From: Streptomyces novaecaesareae
Lineage (GTDB): Bacteria; Actinomycetota; Actinomycetes; Streptomycetales; Streptomycetaceae
Direction: 5' to 3'
NCBI RefSeq assembly: GCF_000716875.1
Contig: NZ_JNWQ01000005.1
Coordinates: 62,001 to 126,000, forward strand
DNA length: 64,000 nt
Positions 53,130-63,348 of the stretch are shown here, one piece after another (the stretch's first letter is position 1; every line of letters starts with the position of its first letter). The notes below the pieces were generated by a model. It was not told the origin of the DNA and made no database searches. It saw only the letters and a program-made list of their open reading frames with translations. The translations under genes and the position numbers were made by a program.

Positions 53130-53560
53130 CGGCCCTCACCTCCTCGGCCCGCTCCGCCCAGGGGCGCCTCGGCGCCCGGGGGTGCCTCGGCGCCCGGGGG
53201 TGCCTCGGCCCAGCTGCCGTGCCCGGGGGCGGCGGCGCCGGGCGGGCTGGCGTGGAAGGTCCGCCAGACCAGGCCCTGGTCGTGGGCGCGGGCGGAGCTG
53301 GGCGCCTCCCCGGGCCAGGCGCCGACGTACCAGAGGTGGAGCAGGGCGTGCTCGTCGCGGACCCGGTGGGCCAGCGTGGTGCGGTGGTGCTCGTGCGCCA
53401 TTCCGGTGGCGCGCAGCTCGGGCACGTCGAAGCCGGTCAGCTCGGCGCAGACGCGCAGGAACTCGTCCAGGTCGGCCAGCTCGTCGGCCTCGAACCCCTC
53501 GACCGGGTCCCAGCCGACGGCCGGATCGACGTCGGCCGGGCGCTCGTCGGACACGGACAC
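53126..53560 (-). CDS. small-subunit-like protein of a GMC dehydrogenase
   Basis: The ~144-aa protein has a helical region with ADLDEFLRVCAELTGFD and LLHLWYVGAWPG, a pattern like the small subunits of sorbitol/gluconate-type FAD dehydrogenases (FAD-SLDH or GluDH subunit 3). The Ala/Pro/Gly tail is built from an 18-bp DNA repeat (53166-53210). I chose GTG 53560 (GGGGGG upstream); GTG 53554 is also possible. The stop overlaps the GMC start, so it is probably a stoichiometric partner needed for folding or export. Confidence 0.6.
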   Translation of the reverse strand: MSVSDERPADVDPAVGWDPVEGFEADELADLDEFLRVCAELTGFDVPELRATGMAHEHHRTTLAHRVRDEHALLHLWYVGAWPGEAPSSARAHDQGLVWRTFHASPPGAAAPGHGSWAEAPPGAEAPPGAEAPLGGAGRGGEGR

Positions 53561-53818
53561 GCGGACACCCCCCACGATCGGCGACGGACGGCCACGGAGC
53601 CGGTGGCCGGGAAAACGGGTGGCCAAGACATGACAGGCCCCAAGTGCGCGGCAGGCCCGGAGTGCCGCACGTCAGCGCACGGGCCGGTCTGCCACCGGGA
53701 TCCTGCCGTCCGCCCTCCCCACCGGAAACCCGTTGCCCGAATCTGCCCTGACTTGATCATCTCGTGCACGATCGACGGCTCATCTCGATCACTGTTCGCA
53801 CGCTTCGGGTCGGCCCTG

Positions 53819-53930
53819 GGCAGTCAGCCCTCGCCAGTCAGCCCGACCGACCCGACCGACCTGACCGACCTGACCTGACCGACCCGACCGGCCCGACCGG
53901 CCCGACCGGCCCGACCGACCTGACCGGCCG
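53819..53930. repeat. CCGAC/CTGAC short tandem repeats in the 53561-53930 gap
   Basis: From 53819 to 53930 the sequence consists of CAGTCAGCCC duplicates followed by many 5- and 10-bp (CCGAC, CTGAC, CCGGC) units. It ends at the stop codon of the LLM oxidoreductase (53931). The remainder of the gap (53561-53818) carries an AT-richer patch with the palindrome TCGTGCACGA at 53762-53771, probably the GMC operon promoter region. No gene is seen. Confidence 0.7.
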
Positions 53931-55007
53931 TCAGCCCAGCGCGCGCACCGCGTCCAGCACGTCCAGGCCCAGCTCCGGGTCGGCGTCCTCGGGCAGGCTG
54001 ACGGACAGCCGGGTGACCAGGCCCGCGTACCGGCGGTGGATCTCCCGGGCAGCCTCCTCGACCGACCCGGACACGGCGAAGGTGTCGAACACCTCGTCGT
54101 CGATCAGCGCGGCCATCTCCGCCCAGCGCCCGCGCACCGAGTGGGCGTGCAGCTCCTCCTGGAGCCCCTCCCAGCCGTGCTGCGCCAGCACCGGGCGGTA
54201 GGCCGGCGTCGAGGCGTAGAACGCGAGCCGCTCACGGGTCGCGGCCCGGTTGGCCGCCAGCTCCTCCTCGGTGCGACCGGTCGCGGTGAGCACGTTGCCG
54301 ACGACCTCGAACGGCCGCTCCGTCCACCCGGCGCCCTCCGCCTCGGCCCGCGCCCGCTCCTCGGTCAGACCGGGCAGCACCTGCTCGGCCAGGTACGCGG
54401 TGGAGGTGAACGGGTGGCTCAGGAAGCCGTCGGCCACCGCACCGGCGGTGCGGGTCATCAGCGGTCCGACGCCCGCCAGCAGGATCCGCGGCACCCCGGA
54501 CGGGACGGGATCGGGCGAGAAGACCGGCGTCATCACCGTGTGGGTGTAGAACTCGCCCCGGAAGCGCAGCCGTTCACCGGTCTGCCAGCTGTGCCAGATC
54601 GCCCGCACCGCGTGCACGTACTCCCGCATCCGGGCGGCCGGACGGTCCCAGGGCATCCCGAAGCGCTTCTCGATGTGCGGCTTGACCTGCGAGCCCAGCC
54701 CGATGACGGCCCGTCCGCCGGAGGCCGCGTGCAGCCCCCAGGCCTGGTAGGCCAGCGTCATCGGGGTACGGGCGAAGGCCACCGCGATGCCGGTGGCCAG
54801 TTCGATCTGCGAGGTCCGGTCGGCGGCGCGGGCGAGCTGGAGGAACGGGTCGTACGCGGTCTCGGCGACCACCAGCCGGTCCATGCCCCGGCGTTCGGCC
54901 TGCTCGGCCGCCGCCAGGATCCCCGCCGGGTGTCCGGAGGCGGTGGCGTCGAGGCGGAAGGCGGCGGGCCGGGGGTCGGCGGTCCCGGGGGCGGCGGGTC
55001 GGTCCAT
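53931..55007 (-). CDS. LLM class F420-dependent oxidoreductase
   Basis: The 358-aa protein is a luciferase-like (TIM-barrel) flavin/F420 enzyme of the TIGR03617-type group. It starts near MDRPAAPG, and motifs are AEQAERRGMDRLVVAETAYDP, IELATGIAVAFARTP and GRAVIGLGSQVKPHIEKRFG. ATG 55007 has AGGAG 8 bases upstream. Such enzymes transfer hydride between F420 and small molecules. A TetR gene 74 bp upstream on the same strand may regulate it. The 3' end runs into a repeat array. The substrate is not evident. Confidence 0.88.
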   Translation of the reverse strand: MDRPAAPGTADPRPAAFRLDATASGHPAGILAAAEQAERRGMDRLVVAETAYDPFLQLARAADRTSQIELATGIAVAFARTPMTLAYQAWGLHAASGGRAVIGLGSQVKPHIEKRFGMPWDRPAARMREYVHAVRAIWHSWQTGERLRFRGEFYTHTVMTPVFSPDPVPSGVPRILLAGVGPLMTRTAGAVADGFLSHPFTSTAYLAEQVLPGLTEERARAEAEGAGWTERPFEVVGNVLTATGRTEEELAANRAATRERLAFYASTPAYRPVLAQHGWEGLQEELHAHSVRGRWAEMAALIDDEVFDTFAVSGSVEEAAREIHRRYAGLVTRLSVSLPEDADPELGLDVLDAVRALG

Positions 55008-55080
55008 GGCGGTGCTCCTGGTCACGGGCTGCGGTGCTACCCAGGTAGCCTGCCACGCCGTCAGCGCCGCTCAGCACCGG

Positions 55081-55698
55081 TCAGCGCGGGCCCGTCCCTC
55101 CCCCGGCCGCGAACAGCCGGTCCAGGTACCGGTCGACGGCGGTGAGCGCGGCGGCGTGCTCGACCACGTCCAGCTCCAGCAGCGTGGTGAACCCGCCGAG
55201 CGCGAGCAGCAGGTCCGTCTCCACCGCCGGGTCGCGGTCGGCCGCGATCAGCCCGTCGGCGATCGCCTGCCGGACCACCTGCTCCACCATCGCCCGCCCC
55301 CGCAGCAGCCCGTCCCGGGCCCGCGCGTGGACCTCCTCGTCGTGCAGCGCCTCCAGGACGTAGGCGGCGCTCATCCGGCTGGTCGCGCGCGCGTCGGCGT
55401 GCAGGGGCAGCAGCTCGACCAGCATCACCCGCAGCACCTCGCGGGGGTGCGGCGGGTCGCCCAGTGCCCCGAGCGCCCGGCCGACCCGCAGCGCGGTCTG
55501 CTCGCCGGCGAAGTCCATCGCGAAGGAGAGCATCGCCGCGCGGGAGGTGAAGTAGTGCTGGAGCTGTCCGAGCGAGATGCCCGCCTCCTGGGCGACCTCG
55601 CGCATGGTCAGGTGCGTGGCGCCGCGCCGCTCCACCACCCGCCACAGCGCCCGGGCGATCGTCTCGCGGCGCTCCTGGTGGTCCACCTGCTTGGGCAT
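55081..55698 (-). CDS. TetR family regulator
   Basis: The 205-aa protein has the N-terminal helix-turn-helix LTMREVAQEAGISLGQLQHYF and a BetI-like C-terminal domain (AYVLEALHDEEVHARARDG). ATG 55698 is chosen because it begins the conserved domain and lies after GGAGGAG. A longer reading (to 55875) would translate the 9-bp repeat array and is unlikely. It is divergent from the carboxylesterase gene and the likely binding region lies between them. It could also control the LLM gene downstream. Confidence 0.88.
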   Translation of the reverse strand: MPKQVDHQERRETIARALWRVVERRGATHLTMREVAQEAGISLGQLQHYFTSRAAMLSFAMDFAGEQTALRVGRALGALGDPPHPREVLRVMLVELLPLHADARATSRMSAAYVLEALHDEEVHARARDGLLRGRAMVEQVVRQAIADGLIAADRDPAVETDLLLALGGFTTLLELDVVEHAAALTAVDRYLDRLFAAGGGTGPR

Positions 55699-55764
55699 CG
55701 CCTGCCACTCCTCCGAGCTCTTTCCACGCCTGGTCCCGTACCTCTGTCGCGCACCCCTGGCGCG

Positions 55765-55818
55765 CACGTCCGTCACGTCCGTCACGTCCGTCACGGGCGT
55801 CACGGGCGTCACGGGCGT
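55765..55818. repeat. six 9-bp tandem repeats between TetR and carboxylesterase genes
   Basis: Three copies of CACGTCCGT (55765-55791) are followed by three copies of CACGGGCGT (55792-55818). The array lies in the 220-bp divergent gap, 67 bp from the TetR start and about 100 bp before the esterase start. It may be a protein-binding array or replication slippage. Confidence 0.8.
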
Positions 55819-55918
55819 CCGTCGCGGGCGGGTGTCGCCCCGGGACGTCTTTTCCATACGCTTGACATAATACATCTGACTGATAACGCTGGAGGCATTC
55901 CGAGGAGGGAGCGTCCAG

Positions 55919-57409
55919 ATGCTCGTTCAGCCCGTCGCCCAGACCACCGAGGGAACCGTCCGCGGCCTCCTGGACCGGGGGCTCGCGGTCTTCCGCGGCA
56001 TCCCCTACGCCCAGCCGCCGGTCGGACCGCTCCGCTTCGCCGCCCCCGCCCCGCCCGAGCCCTGGGACGGCGTCCGCGAGGCCTTCGAGTTCGGCCCGAC
56101 CGTCCCGCAGTCCGGTCCGCTGCCCGCCGAGCCGACCGAGGGCACCGACTGGCTCACGCTCAACGTCTGCACCCCCCATCCCGACCGGGCCGGGCTGCCC
56201 GTGCTGGTCTGGATCCACGGCGGCGGCTACATGTCCGGCACCTCCGGCGACCCGCTGTACGACCCGGTCGAGCTGGCCCGGCACGGGCTGGTCGTGGTGA
56301 GCATCAACTACCGCGTGGGCGCGGAGGGTTTCGCACTGCTGGAGGGTGCCCCGGCCAACCGGGCCTTCCTCGACCAGATCGCGGCCCTGGAGTGGGTGCG
56401 GCGCAACATCGCCCGGTTCGGCGGCGATCCGGACCAGGTGACCGTCGCCGGGCAGTCCGCGGGCGCCGGGTCGGTCGCCGCACTGCTGGCCATGAGCGGG
56501 GCACGCGGCCTGTTCCGGCGGGCCATCGCCCACACCGTCCCGGGCAACCTCTGCACCCCGCCCCTGGCCGCCGAGGTCACCGCCGAGCTCGCGAAGCTGC
56601 TCGGCACCGCCCCCACGGCCGCCGCCCTGGCCGAGGTCGCCCCCTGGACCCTGGCCGCGGCCGTCACCGACCTCGGCACCGCGCTCCCGCAGCACCTCGC
56701 GCGCTGGGGGCGGCTGGCGCAGAGCGGCATCGCCACCGTCCCGGTGGTCGACGGCGAGGTCCTGCCCGGCGCGCCCTGGTCCGTCCTGGCCTCCGGCCGG
56801 GTGGAGGGCGTCGACCTGCTCGTCGGTCACACCCGCGACGAGTTCCGGCTGTTCAGCGTCCTCAGTGGCCGGCGCGGCACCTTTACCAACGAGGAGGCCC
56901 ACCTCGCACTGGAGCTGTTCGCCCCGTCGCCGTCCGGGCCGGACGGGTACCGCGCCGCCCAGCCGGGGGCCACCGCCTCGGACCTGCTCGAAGCGGTCAG
57001 CTCCGACGCCCTCTTCCGGATGCCCTCGCTCCAGCTGGCCGAGGCCAACACCGCGGCCGGCGGCACCTCGTACCTGGTCGAGCTGGCCTACCCGGCCCCC
57101 TCGATGGGCGGCGTGTTCGGCGCCTGCCACGGCCTGGACGTCCCGCTGGCGTTCGGCTCCCTGGACAGCCCGATGGGCCGGCACTTCCTCGGCGAGCCGC
57201 CCGCCCCGGACGCCGTCCGGCTCTCGCAGGAGCTGCAGCAGGCCTGGGTCCGGTTCGCCACCACCGGCGACCCGGGCTGGGCCGCCTTCGACCCGGAGGA
57301 GCAGCTCACCCGCGTCCTGGACACCCACTCGGAGACCGTCCGCTACCCCGAGCAGGTCTCCCGCGAGATCTGGGCGGGGCACCCCCTGACCGCCTACGAC
57401 CTCGGCTGA
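55919..57409 (+). CDS. type B carboxylesterase/lipase
   Basis: The 496-aa alpha/beta hydrolase belongs to the carboxylesterase B family. Motifs are FRGIPYAQPPVGPLRF, the oxyanion loop VWIHGGGYMSG, the nucleophile in AGQSAGAGSV, the acid in GHTRDEFRLF and the catalytic His in FGACHGLDVP. There is no signal peptide, so it is cytoplasmic. The ATG follows GAGGAGGGAG. A consensus -35 TTGACA lies at 55862-55867, but a good -10 is hard to place. It hydrolyses esters of unknown nature and is probably controlled by the divergent TetR. Confidence 0.92.
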   Translation: MLVQPVAQTTEGTVRGLLDRGLAVFRGIPYAQPPVGPLRFAAPAPPEPWDGVREAFEFGPTVPQSGPLPAEPTEGTDWLTLNVCTPHPDRAGLPVLVWIHGGGYMSGTSGDPLYDPVELARHGLVVVSINYRVGAEGFALLEGAPANRAFLDQIAALEWVRRNIARFGGDPDQVTVAGQSAGAGSVAALLAMSGARGLFRRAIAHTVPGNLCTPPLAAEVTAELAKLLGTAPTAAALAEVAPWTLAAAVTDLGTALPQHLARWGRLAQSGIATVPVVDGEVLPGAPWSVLASGRVEGVDLLVGHTRDEFRLFSVLSGRRGTFTNEEAHLALELFAPSPSGPDGYRAAQPGATASDLLEAVSSDALFRMPSLQLAEANTAAGGTSYLVELAYPAPSMGGVFGACHGLDVPLAFGSLDSPMGRHFLGEPPAPDAVRLSQELQQAWVRFATTGDPGWAAFDPEEQLTRVLDTHSETVRYPEQVSREIWAGHPLTAYDLG

Positions 57410-57416
57410 CGAAGGC

Positions 57417-57447
57417 CCGGCCCCGGGCCAGGTGGGCCCGGGGCCGG
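57417..57447. terminator. bidirectional hairpin between esterase and DJ-1 genes
   Basis: Perfect 13-bp arms at 57417-57429 and 57435-57447 with a 5-nt loop lie between the convergent stop codons at 57409 and 57468. Confidence 0.75.
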
Positions 57448-57467
57448 TCGGGCCCGGCCTGCGGCCG

Positions 57468-58139
57468 CTACGCCGCCAGCAGCTTCAGCAGTTCGGTGGC
57501 CACCGGGGCCGAGGAGGCCGGGTTCTGACCGGTCACCAGGTTGCGGTCGACGACCACGTGCGGTGCCCACGGCTCGCCCTCCTCGAAGTCCGCACCGAGA
57601 CCGACCAGCCGGTCCTGGAGCAGCCAGGGTGCCCGGTCCGCCAGACCGGCCTGGGTCTCCTCGGCGTTGGTGAAGCCGGTCAGCCGGTACCCGGCGAACG
57701 GGGAGCCGCCGTCCTCGGTCCGGGCGGCGAGCAGCGCGGCCGGGCCGTGGCAGACCACGCCGAGCGGACGCCCGGAGGCCAGCGCCCGGGTGAGCAGCCG
57801 GCCGGAGTCGGCATCGACCGCGAGGTCCTCCATCGGGCCGTGGCCGCCTGGGTAGAAGACGGCGTCGTAGTCGGCCGAGTCGACCTCGGCCAGCACGAGC
57901 GGCTGCCGGAGCTCGGCGATCGCCGCCACCGCCTCGGCCGTCGCCGGGTCGGTCAGGCTGGCCCGGTCGGCGACCGGGACGACGCCACCCGGCGTGGCGA
58001 CGGTGACCCGGTGGCCGGCGGCGGTGAAGGACTGGTAGGGGACGACGGCTTCCTCCGCCCAGAAGCCGGTCGGGTGCTTGGTGCCGTCGTTCAGCGTCCA
58101 GACGTCCGAACCGGTCAGGACGAACAGGATGTCGGCCAT
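57468..58139 (-). CDS. DJ-1/PfpI family protein
   Basis: The 223-aa protein has a class I glutamine-amidotransferase-like fold. The nucleophile elbow reads LGVVCHGPAALL with Cys followed by His, and the acid is in DAVFYPGGHGPMEDL; the N-terminal TKHPTGFWAEEAV places the conserved Glu. This resembles Hsp31/glyoxalase III-like or isonitrile hydratase-like DJ-1 proteins, which act on 2-oxoaldehydes. GGAGG precedes the ATG. It is divergent from a LysR gene with a perfect palindrome between them, so it is probably LysR-activated. Confidence 0.9.
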   Translation of the reverse strand: MADILFVLTGSDVWTLNDGTKHPTGFWAEEAVVPYQSFTAAGHRVTVATPGGVVPVADRASLTDPATAEAVAAIAELRQPLVLAEVDSADYDAVFYPGGHGPMEDLAVDADSGRLLTRALASGRPLGVVCHGPAALLAARTEDGGSPFAGYRLTGFTNAEETQAGLADRAPWLLQDRLVGLGADFEEGEPWAPHVVVDRNLVTGQNPASSAPVATELLKLLAA

Positions 58140-58246
58140 GGTGGGTGCCTCCAGTGGTGCGGGTCCCTGCCGCGACGGGCCCGCCGCGGCGCTCACGTCG
58201 TCGAAGCTAGCCGCGGCGAGCCCGCGGGAACCAATGGGCCACGCGA

Positions 58247-58276
58247 TGCGAGGCATCGGAATCCCGATGCCTCGCA
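58247..58276. promoter_or_regulatory. 13-bp perfect palindrome, probable LysR operator
   Basis: Arms TGCGAGGCATCGG (58247-58259) and CCGATGCCTCGCA (58264-58276) are separated by 4 bp. A related half-site ATCGGGATCCCG follows at 58291-58302, just before the LysR start at 58315. The arrangement (recognition site plus activation half-site) is typical for LysR regulators with a divergent target, here the DJ-1 gene. Confidence 0.75.
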
Positions 58277-58314
58277 CGGGCGGTCGAGCCATCGGGATCC
58301 CGTAGGCTCGCGGT

Positions 58315-59226
58315 ATGAGCGATCGGCTGCCGCCGGGCTCCGGCCCGCTGGACCTCAACCATCTGCGGACCTTCCTCGCCGTGCACCGCGCGGGTTCCTT
58401 CACGACGGCCGCGCACCTGCTGGGCCTGTCCCAGTCCACGGTGACCGCACAGATCCGCGCACTGGAGCAGCGGCTCGGACGCGAACTGTTCGAGCGCCGG
58501 GCGCGCGGAGTCAGCCCGCTGCCGTACGCCGACGACCTGGCCGCCCGCCTGGCGGTGCCGCTGGACGAGTTGACGGGCCTCGCCGAGGGGCGCGGCGGCG
58601 GTGTGCCCGAGCCGGTCCACCTCGCCGGGCCTGCGGAGTTCCTCGGCACCGTCCTGCTGGCCGAACTCGCCCCGCTGGTCGCCCAGGGCGTGCAACTGCG
58701 GGTGACCACCGGGCTGACCGACCCGCTGCTGGAGGAGCTGCGGGCCGGGCGGCACGACCTGGTGATCGCCACCCGGCGCCCGCGCGGCCGGACACTGCTC
58801 GCCGAACCGCTGGCCGACGAGGAGTTCGTCCTGGTCGCGGCCCCGGTGTGGGCCGAGCGGCTGGCCGGCCGGGAGCTGCCCGACGCCCTCGCCGACGTCC
58901 CGCTGCTCAGCTACGCCGAGGACCTGCCGATCGCCCGCCGGTACTGGCGGCACGTCTTCGACCGCCGACTGCACGCCCGGGCGGCGGTCACCGTACCGGA
59001 TCTGCGGGCGGTGCTCGCGGCGGTCACGGCGGGCGCCGGCTGGAGCGTGCTGCCGGGCTACCTGTGCCGGGCCGAACTCGCCTCCGGGGCACTGCACCTG
59101 CTGCACGAGCCGGCCGACCCGCCGATCAACACCGCCTACCTGGTCCGACGCCCGAACGCCTCGGCCGACCCGCACGTGGCCCTGGTCCGCGAACACCTGC
59201 TGGCCGCGGCCCACCGCTGGGCCTAG
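58315..59226 (+). CDS. LysR family transcriptional regulator
   Basis: The 303-aa protein has the N-terminal winged helix LNHLRTFLAVHRAGSFTTA and QSTVTAQIRALEQRLGRELF and a C-terminal periplasmic-binding-like effector domain. The start ATG lies close to the palindrome, consistent with autoregulation. It is divergent from the DJ-1 gene, its likely target, and may sense electrophilic or aldehyde stress (inferred). The gene converges with the hypothetical gene ending at 59272. Confidence 0.9.
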   Translation: MSDRLPPGSGPLDLNHLRTFLAVHRAGSFTTAAHLLGLSQSTVTAQIRALEQRLGRELFERRARGVSPLPYADDLAARLAVPLDELTGLAEGRGGGVPEPVHLAGPAEFLGTVLLAELAPLVAQGVQLRVTTGLTDPLLEELRAGRHDLVIATRRPRGRTLLAEPLADEEFVLVAAPVWAERLAGRELPDALADVPLLSYAEDLPIARRYWRHVFDRRLHARAAVTVPDLRAVLAAVTAGAGWSVLPGYLCRAELASGALHLLHEPADPPINTAYLVRRPNASADPHVALVREHLLAAAHRWA

Positions 59227-59246
59227 GCCCGGGGCCGGGCGCCGGG

Positions 59247-59282
59247 GTCAGTCCTCGGGTCAGTCCTCGGGTCAGTCGTCGG
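59247..59282. repeat. three 12-bp repeats across a stop codon
   Basis: GTCAGTCCTCGG occurs at 59247-59258 and 59259-59270 and as a one-base variant at 59271-59282, which includes the stop codon of the gene ending at 59272. Confidence 0.8.
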
Positions 59283-59775
59283 GCTCGGTGTCCTCGCGCA
59301 GGTCGGCGAGGCGCGGGTCGGTAAGGATCCGGCGGAGTTCCGCGCGGGGGATCCTCAGGTGGCCCGCCGCGTGGGCCTCGTCACCGGCCCAGCAGAAGGC
59401 CGCGCGGATCCGCTCCTCCCAGGCCCCCGGATCCTCGTCGTGCTGCGCGGCGAGTTCCGCGACCCGGGTCTCCTGGGCGGCGAGGGTCTCGTCGAACAGC
59501 CGCTCGCGAAGGCCCTGGCCTTCGCGCACCGTCTTCTCCGACCACCAGTAGGGCCGGTCCGCCTCGGGCCGTACGTCCTCGTACACGGCGGTCAGCCCCA
59601 GCAGTTCGATCGGGTTGTCCGCCCAGAAGGTGAACCCGTCCTTCTCGGCGAGCCAGGCCTCCTGCCCCTCCTCGTCCTCCGCGTCGGGCAACTCGACCGT
59701 CAGGCGGTAGCCCCGGCGGCCCAGGAGCTGAAGACAGGTCTCCCACACATTGGCGTGACTTCCCAGCGATGCCAT
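59272..59775 (-). CDS. hypothetical protein, probably soluble
   Basis: The 167-aa acidic protein starts MASLGSHANVWETCLQLL and has GRRGYRLTVELPDAED, then FTFWADNPIELLGLTAVYED. It is rich in Trp, Glu and Asp. The layout resembles a family of streptomycete proteins of unknown role without catalytic motifs. It lies 78 bp after the ABC permease on the same strand and may be transcribed with it. I do not recognise it. Confidence 0.65.
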   Translation of the reverse strand: MASLGSHANVWETCLQLLGRRGYRLTVELPDAEDEEGQEAWLAEKDGFTFWADNPIELLGLTAVYEDVRPEADRPYWWSEKTVREGQGLRERLFDETLAAQETRVAELAAQHDEDPGAWEERIRAAFCWAGDEAHAAGHLRIPRAELRRILTDPRLADLREDTEPDD

Positions 59776-59853
59776 GCGGCCACCCTAGCGAGCCGGTCCG
59801 ACCGGGTGTGGAGCGCGGTCGCCCGGGCCGAGCGGGGGGCACGGTCGATGCGT

Positions 59854-60686
59854 CTAGATCGCCAGGTCGCGGCGTTCCAGTAGTCGGAACGCCGCCAGCA
59901 GACCGAGCGCACCGACGCCGGTGAGGACGCCCAGCGCTGCCCAGGGCACACCGCCGTGGCCGAGCACGTCGCCCGGGGCGTAGTAGTGGAACGGGCTGAG
60001 GTAGCGCAGCGGCCGGGCCGGGGACCAGGCCAGGGCGACGAAGTTGAGCGCGAAGCCGACCGCACCGAAGACGACGGCCGCGCCGACCACGTGCGCCCGC
60101 CGGCGGCTGAGCGCGGACACCGCCAGCACCGGCCCGGTCAGGCAGAACGCGAGGGCGCAGCCGAGCAGTCCGGCGGTGAACACCGCGCCCTCCGGGACGG
60201 CGTCGCGCAGTTTCGGGGAGAACGCGACCCCGAGGGCGACGGTGAGGGTGGCGGCGGCGTTGAGCGCCACCGAGGCGGCGATCAGGGCGCCGGTCCGTTC
60301 GGCGAGCAGCCGGCGCCGGGAGACCGGGCGGGTCATCAGCAGCTCGATGGTGCCGGACTCGACGTCGGACGCGACGGCGGCGGCCCCGAGCGAGCCGATG
60401 ACGGTGAGCTGGAGGGCGATCCAGAACGGGTGGGTGAGCCCGGCACCGAGCAGGCCGGGGTAGCTGGCGATGGAGACGTCGCCGTTGGAGCCGCTGAAGG
60501 CCCTGAACGCGCCGGGCGGGTTGCGGCGGCCGGCGCCGAACAGGTCGCCGGGCGGGACGGTTCCGGCGATCACCACGATCAGGGTCTCGAAGACGACCAC
60601 GCCGAGCAGCAGGGAGAGCAGCATCCGGCGCCGCCGGTGCAGGGCGAGCCAGACCAGCGGGAGGCGGCGGCTGACGGTGCTGGGGG

Positions 60687-60690
<4 letters not shown>
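59854..60690 (-). CDS. ABC-2 type transporter permease
   Basis: The 278-aa membrane protein has about six hydrophobic helices (RMLLSLLLGVVVFETLIVVI first) and the ABC-2 motif region SDVESGTIELLMTRPVSRRRLL between helices 2 and 3. The GTG start overlaps the ATPase stop (GTGA), so the two genes encode one exporter. A single permease suggests a homodimer. The substrate is unknown; drug or lipid export is common for the family. The C terminus is short. Confidence 0.88.
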
Positions 60691-61727
<1,037 letters not shown>

Positions 61728-61902
61728 GACCACCTCCTGCTCCTGGTCCTGGTACTTGCACTGGCACTGGCACTGGCTGGCACTGCTCCTGCGGCGGATG
61801 CGTTCGGCGCGTCCGATATCAAAGCGCGGCCGGCCGGGCGAGTCGAGGGACGCGGCCGGGTCGGTTTCCGGCGGTGCGGTCAGAGCCGGGCCCGGCGGCC
61901 GC

Positions 61903-63348
61903 TCACCCCTTGCACACGCCCAGCGGCACCAGGCGGGCGACCTGCCGGGCCAGCCCGGCGGCCTCGGTGACGGCGGCCACCGCGTCGACGTCCTTGTACG
62001 CCTCGGGCGTCTCCTCGGCCAGGGCCCGCCACGAGGCGGGGCGCACCGCGATGCCGCGCGCCTCCAGGTCGCTCTTGAGCTGTTCGCCGCGCACCGTGCG
62101 CAGCGCCTGGTGCCGGCTCAGCACCCGCCCGGCGCCGTGGCAGGCGGAGTGGAAGGCCTCGTTGCCGGGCAGGCCGACCATGACGTACGAGGCGGTGCCC
62201 ATCGTGCCCGGCACCAGCACCGGCTGCCCGGCCTCGGCCAGGTCGGCGGGCAGGTCGGGGTCGCCGGGCGGCAGGGCGCGGGTGGCGCCCTTGCGGTGGA
62301 CGCAGAGCGTCCTGGGCACGCCGTCCACCTCGTGGGTCTCCAGCTTGGCGAGGTTGTGCGAGACGTCGTAGACGAGTTCCAGGCCGACGCCGAGCGCGGT
62401 GGCGAAGGCGCGGCGGGCGGCCTCGGAGAGCAGCTGGCGGTTGGCCCGGCCGTAGTTGGCGGCGGCGGTCATCGCGCCGAGGTAGGCGCGGCCGCGCGGC
62501 GAGTCGACCGGGGTGCAGGCGAGTTGGCGGTCCGGGAGGTCGATCTTGTAGCGGTGCAGTTCGCGGTCCATGGTGCGGACGTGGTCGGTGCAGATCTGGT
62601 GGCCGAGGCCGCGCGAGCCGCAGTGGATCATGACGCACACCTGGCCGGGCCGCAGGCCGAAGGCGGCCGCGGTCCGTTCGTCGTGGACCCGGTCGACGGC
62701 CTGCACCTCCAGGAAGTGGTTGGCCGAGCCGAGGCTGCCCACCTGCTGCAGGCCCCGTTCGACGGCCCGGGTGCTCACCTCGCCGGGGGCAGCGCCCTCC
62801 AGCACCCCGCGGTCCTCGCAGCGCTCCAGGTCGCGCGGCACCCCGTGGCCGTGCTCGACGGCGTAGCGGGCGCCGCCGAGCAGGAGGTCGTCCAGCTCCT
62901 CCGGTCCGGACAGCTGCCACAGGCCGCCGCGGCCGAGGCCGCGCGGGACGGTCTTGTCCAGCAGGTCCATCAGGCGGCGGATCCGCTCGGGGTCGAGTTC
63001 GTCCCGGTCGACCCCGGCCGCCAGCAGCCGGACCCCGCAGGAGATGTCGAAGCCCACCCCGCCGGGCGAGACCACCCCGCCCTCGTCGACGTCGGTGGCG
63101 GCGACCCCGCCGATCGGGAAGCCGTAGCCCCAGTGCACGTCGGGCATCGCGTAGGAGGCGCGGACGATCCCGGGCAGTGTCGCCACGTTGGCCACCTGCT
63201 CCAGCGCCTTGTCCCCGGCGCCCTGCGGTAGCAGGGCGGCGCTCGCGAACACCACGCCGGGCACCCGCATCGGCGGGCGCGGCTCGATCCGCCAGCGGTA
63301 ACGGCCGGCCTCGGTCAGTGCGATCTCCACCTCGCCCACCTCGCCCAC
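61903..63348 (-). CDS. rtcB: RtcB-type RNA-splicing ligase
   Basis: The 481-aa protein is a full-length RtcB, which joins RNA 2',3'-cyclic phosphate or 3'-phosphate ends to 5'-OH ends with GTP and Mn2+. Metal-site motifs are [28 protein letters not shown] (Mn-ligand Cys) and [20 protein letters not shown] and the guanylated histidine in [11 protein letters not shown] follow. It starts with GTG at 63348, after a 117-bp gap with repeats downstream of archease, its usual activator. A role in RNA repair under stress is likely; its RNA targets are unknown. Confidence 0.95.
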   Translation of the reverse strand: MGEVGEVEIALTEAGRYRWRIEPRPPMRVPGVVFASAALLPQGAGDKALEQVANVATLPGIVRASYAMPDVHWGYGFPIGGVAATDVDEGGVVSPGGVGFDISCGVRLLAAGVDRDELDPERIRRLMDLLDKTVPRGLGRGGLWQLSGPEELDDLLLGGARYAVEHGHGVPRDLERCEDRGVLEGAAPGEVSTRAVERGLQQVGSLGSANHFLEVQAVDRVHDERTAAAFGLRPGQVCVMIHCGSRGLGHQICTDHVRTMDRELHRYKIDLPDRQLACTPVDSPRGRAYLGAMTAAANYGRANRQLLSEAARRAFATALGVGLELVYDVSHNLAKLETHEVDGVPRTLCVHRKGATRALPPGDPDLPADLAEAGQPVLVPGTMGTASYVMVGLPGNEAFHSACHGAGRVLSRHQALRTVRGEQLKSDLEARGIAVRPASWRALAEETPEAYKDVDAVAAVTEAAGLARQVARLVPLGVCKG

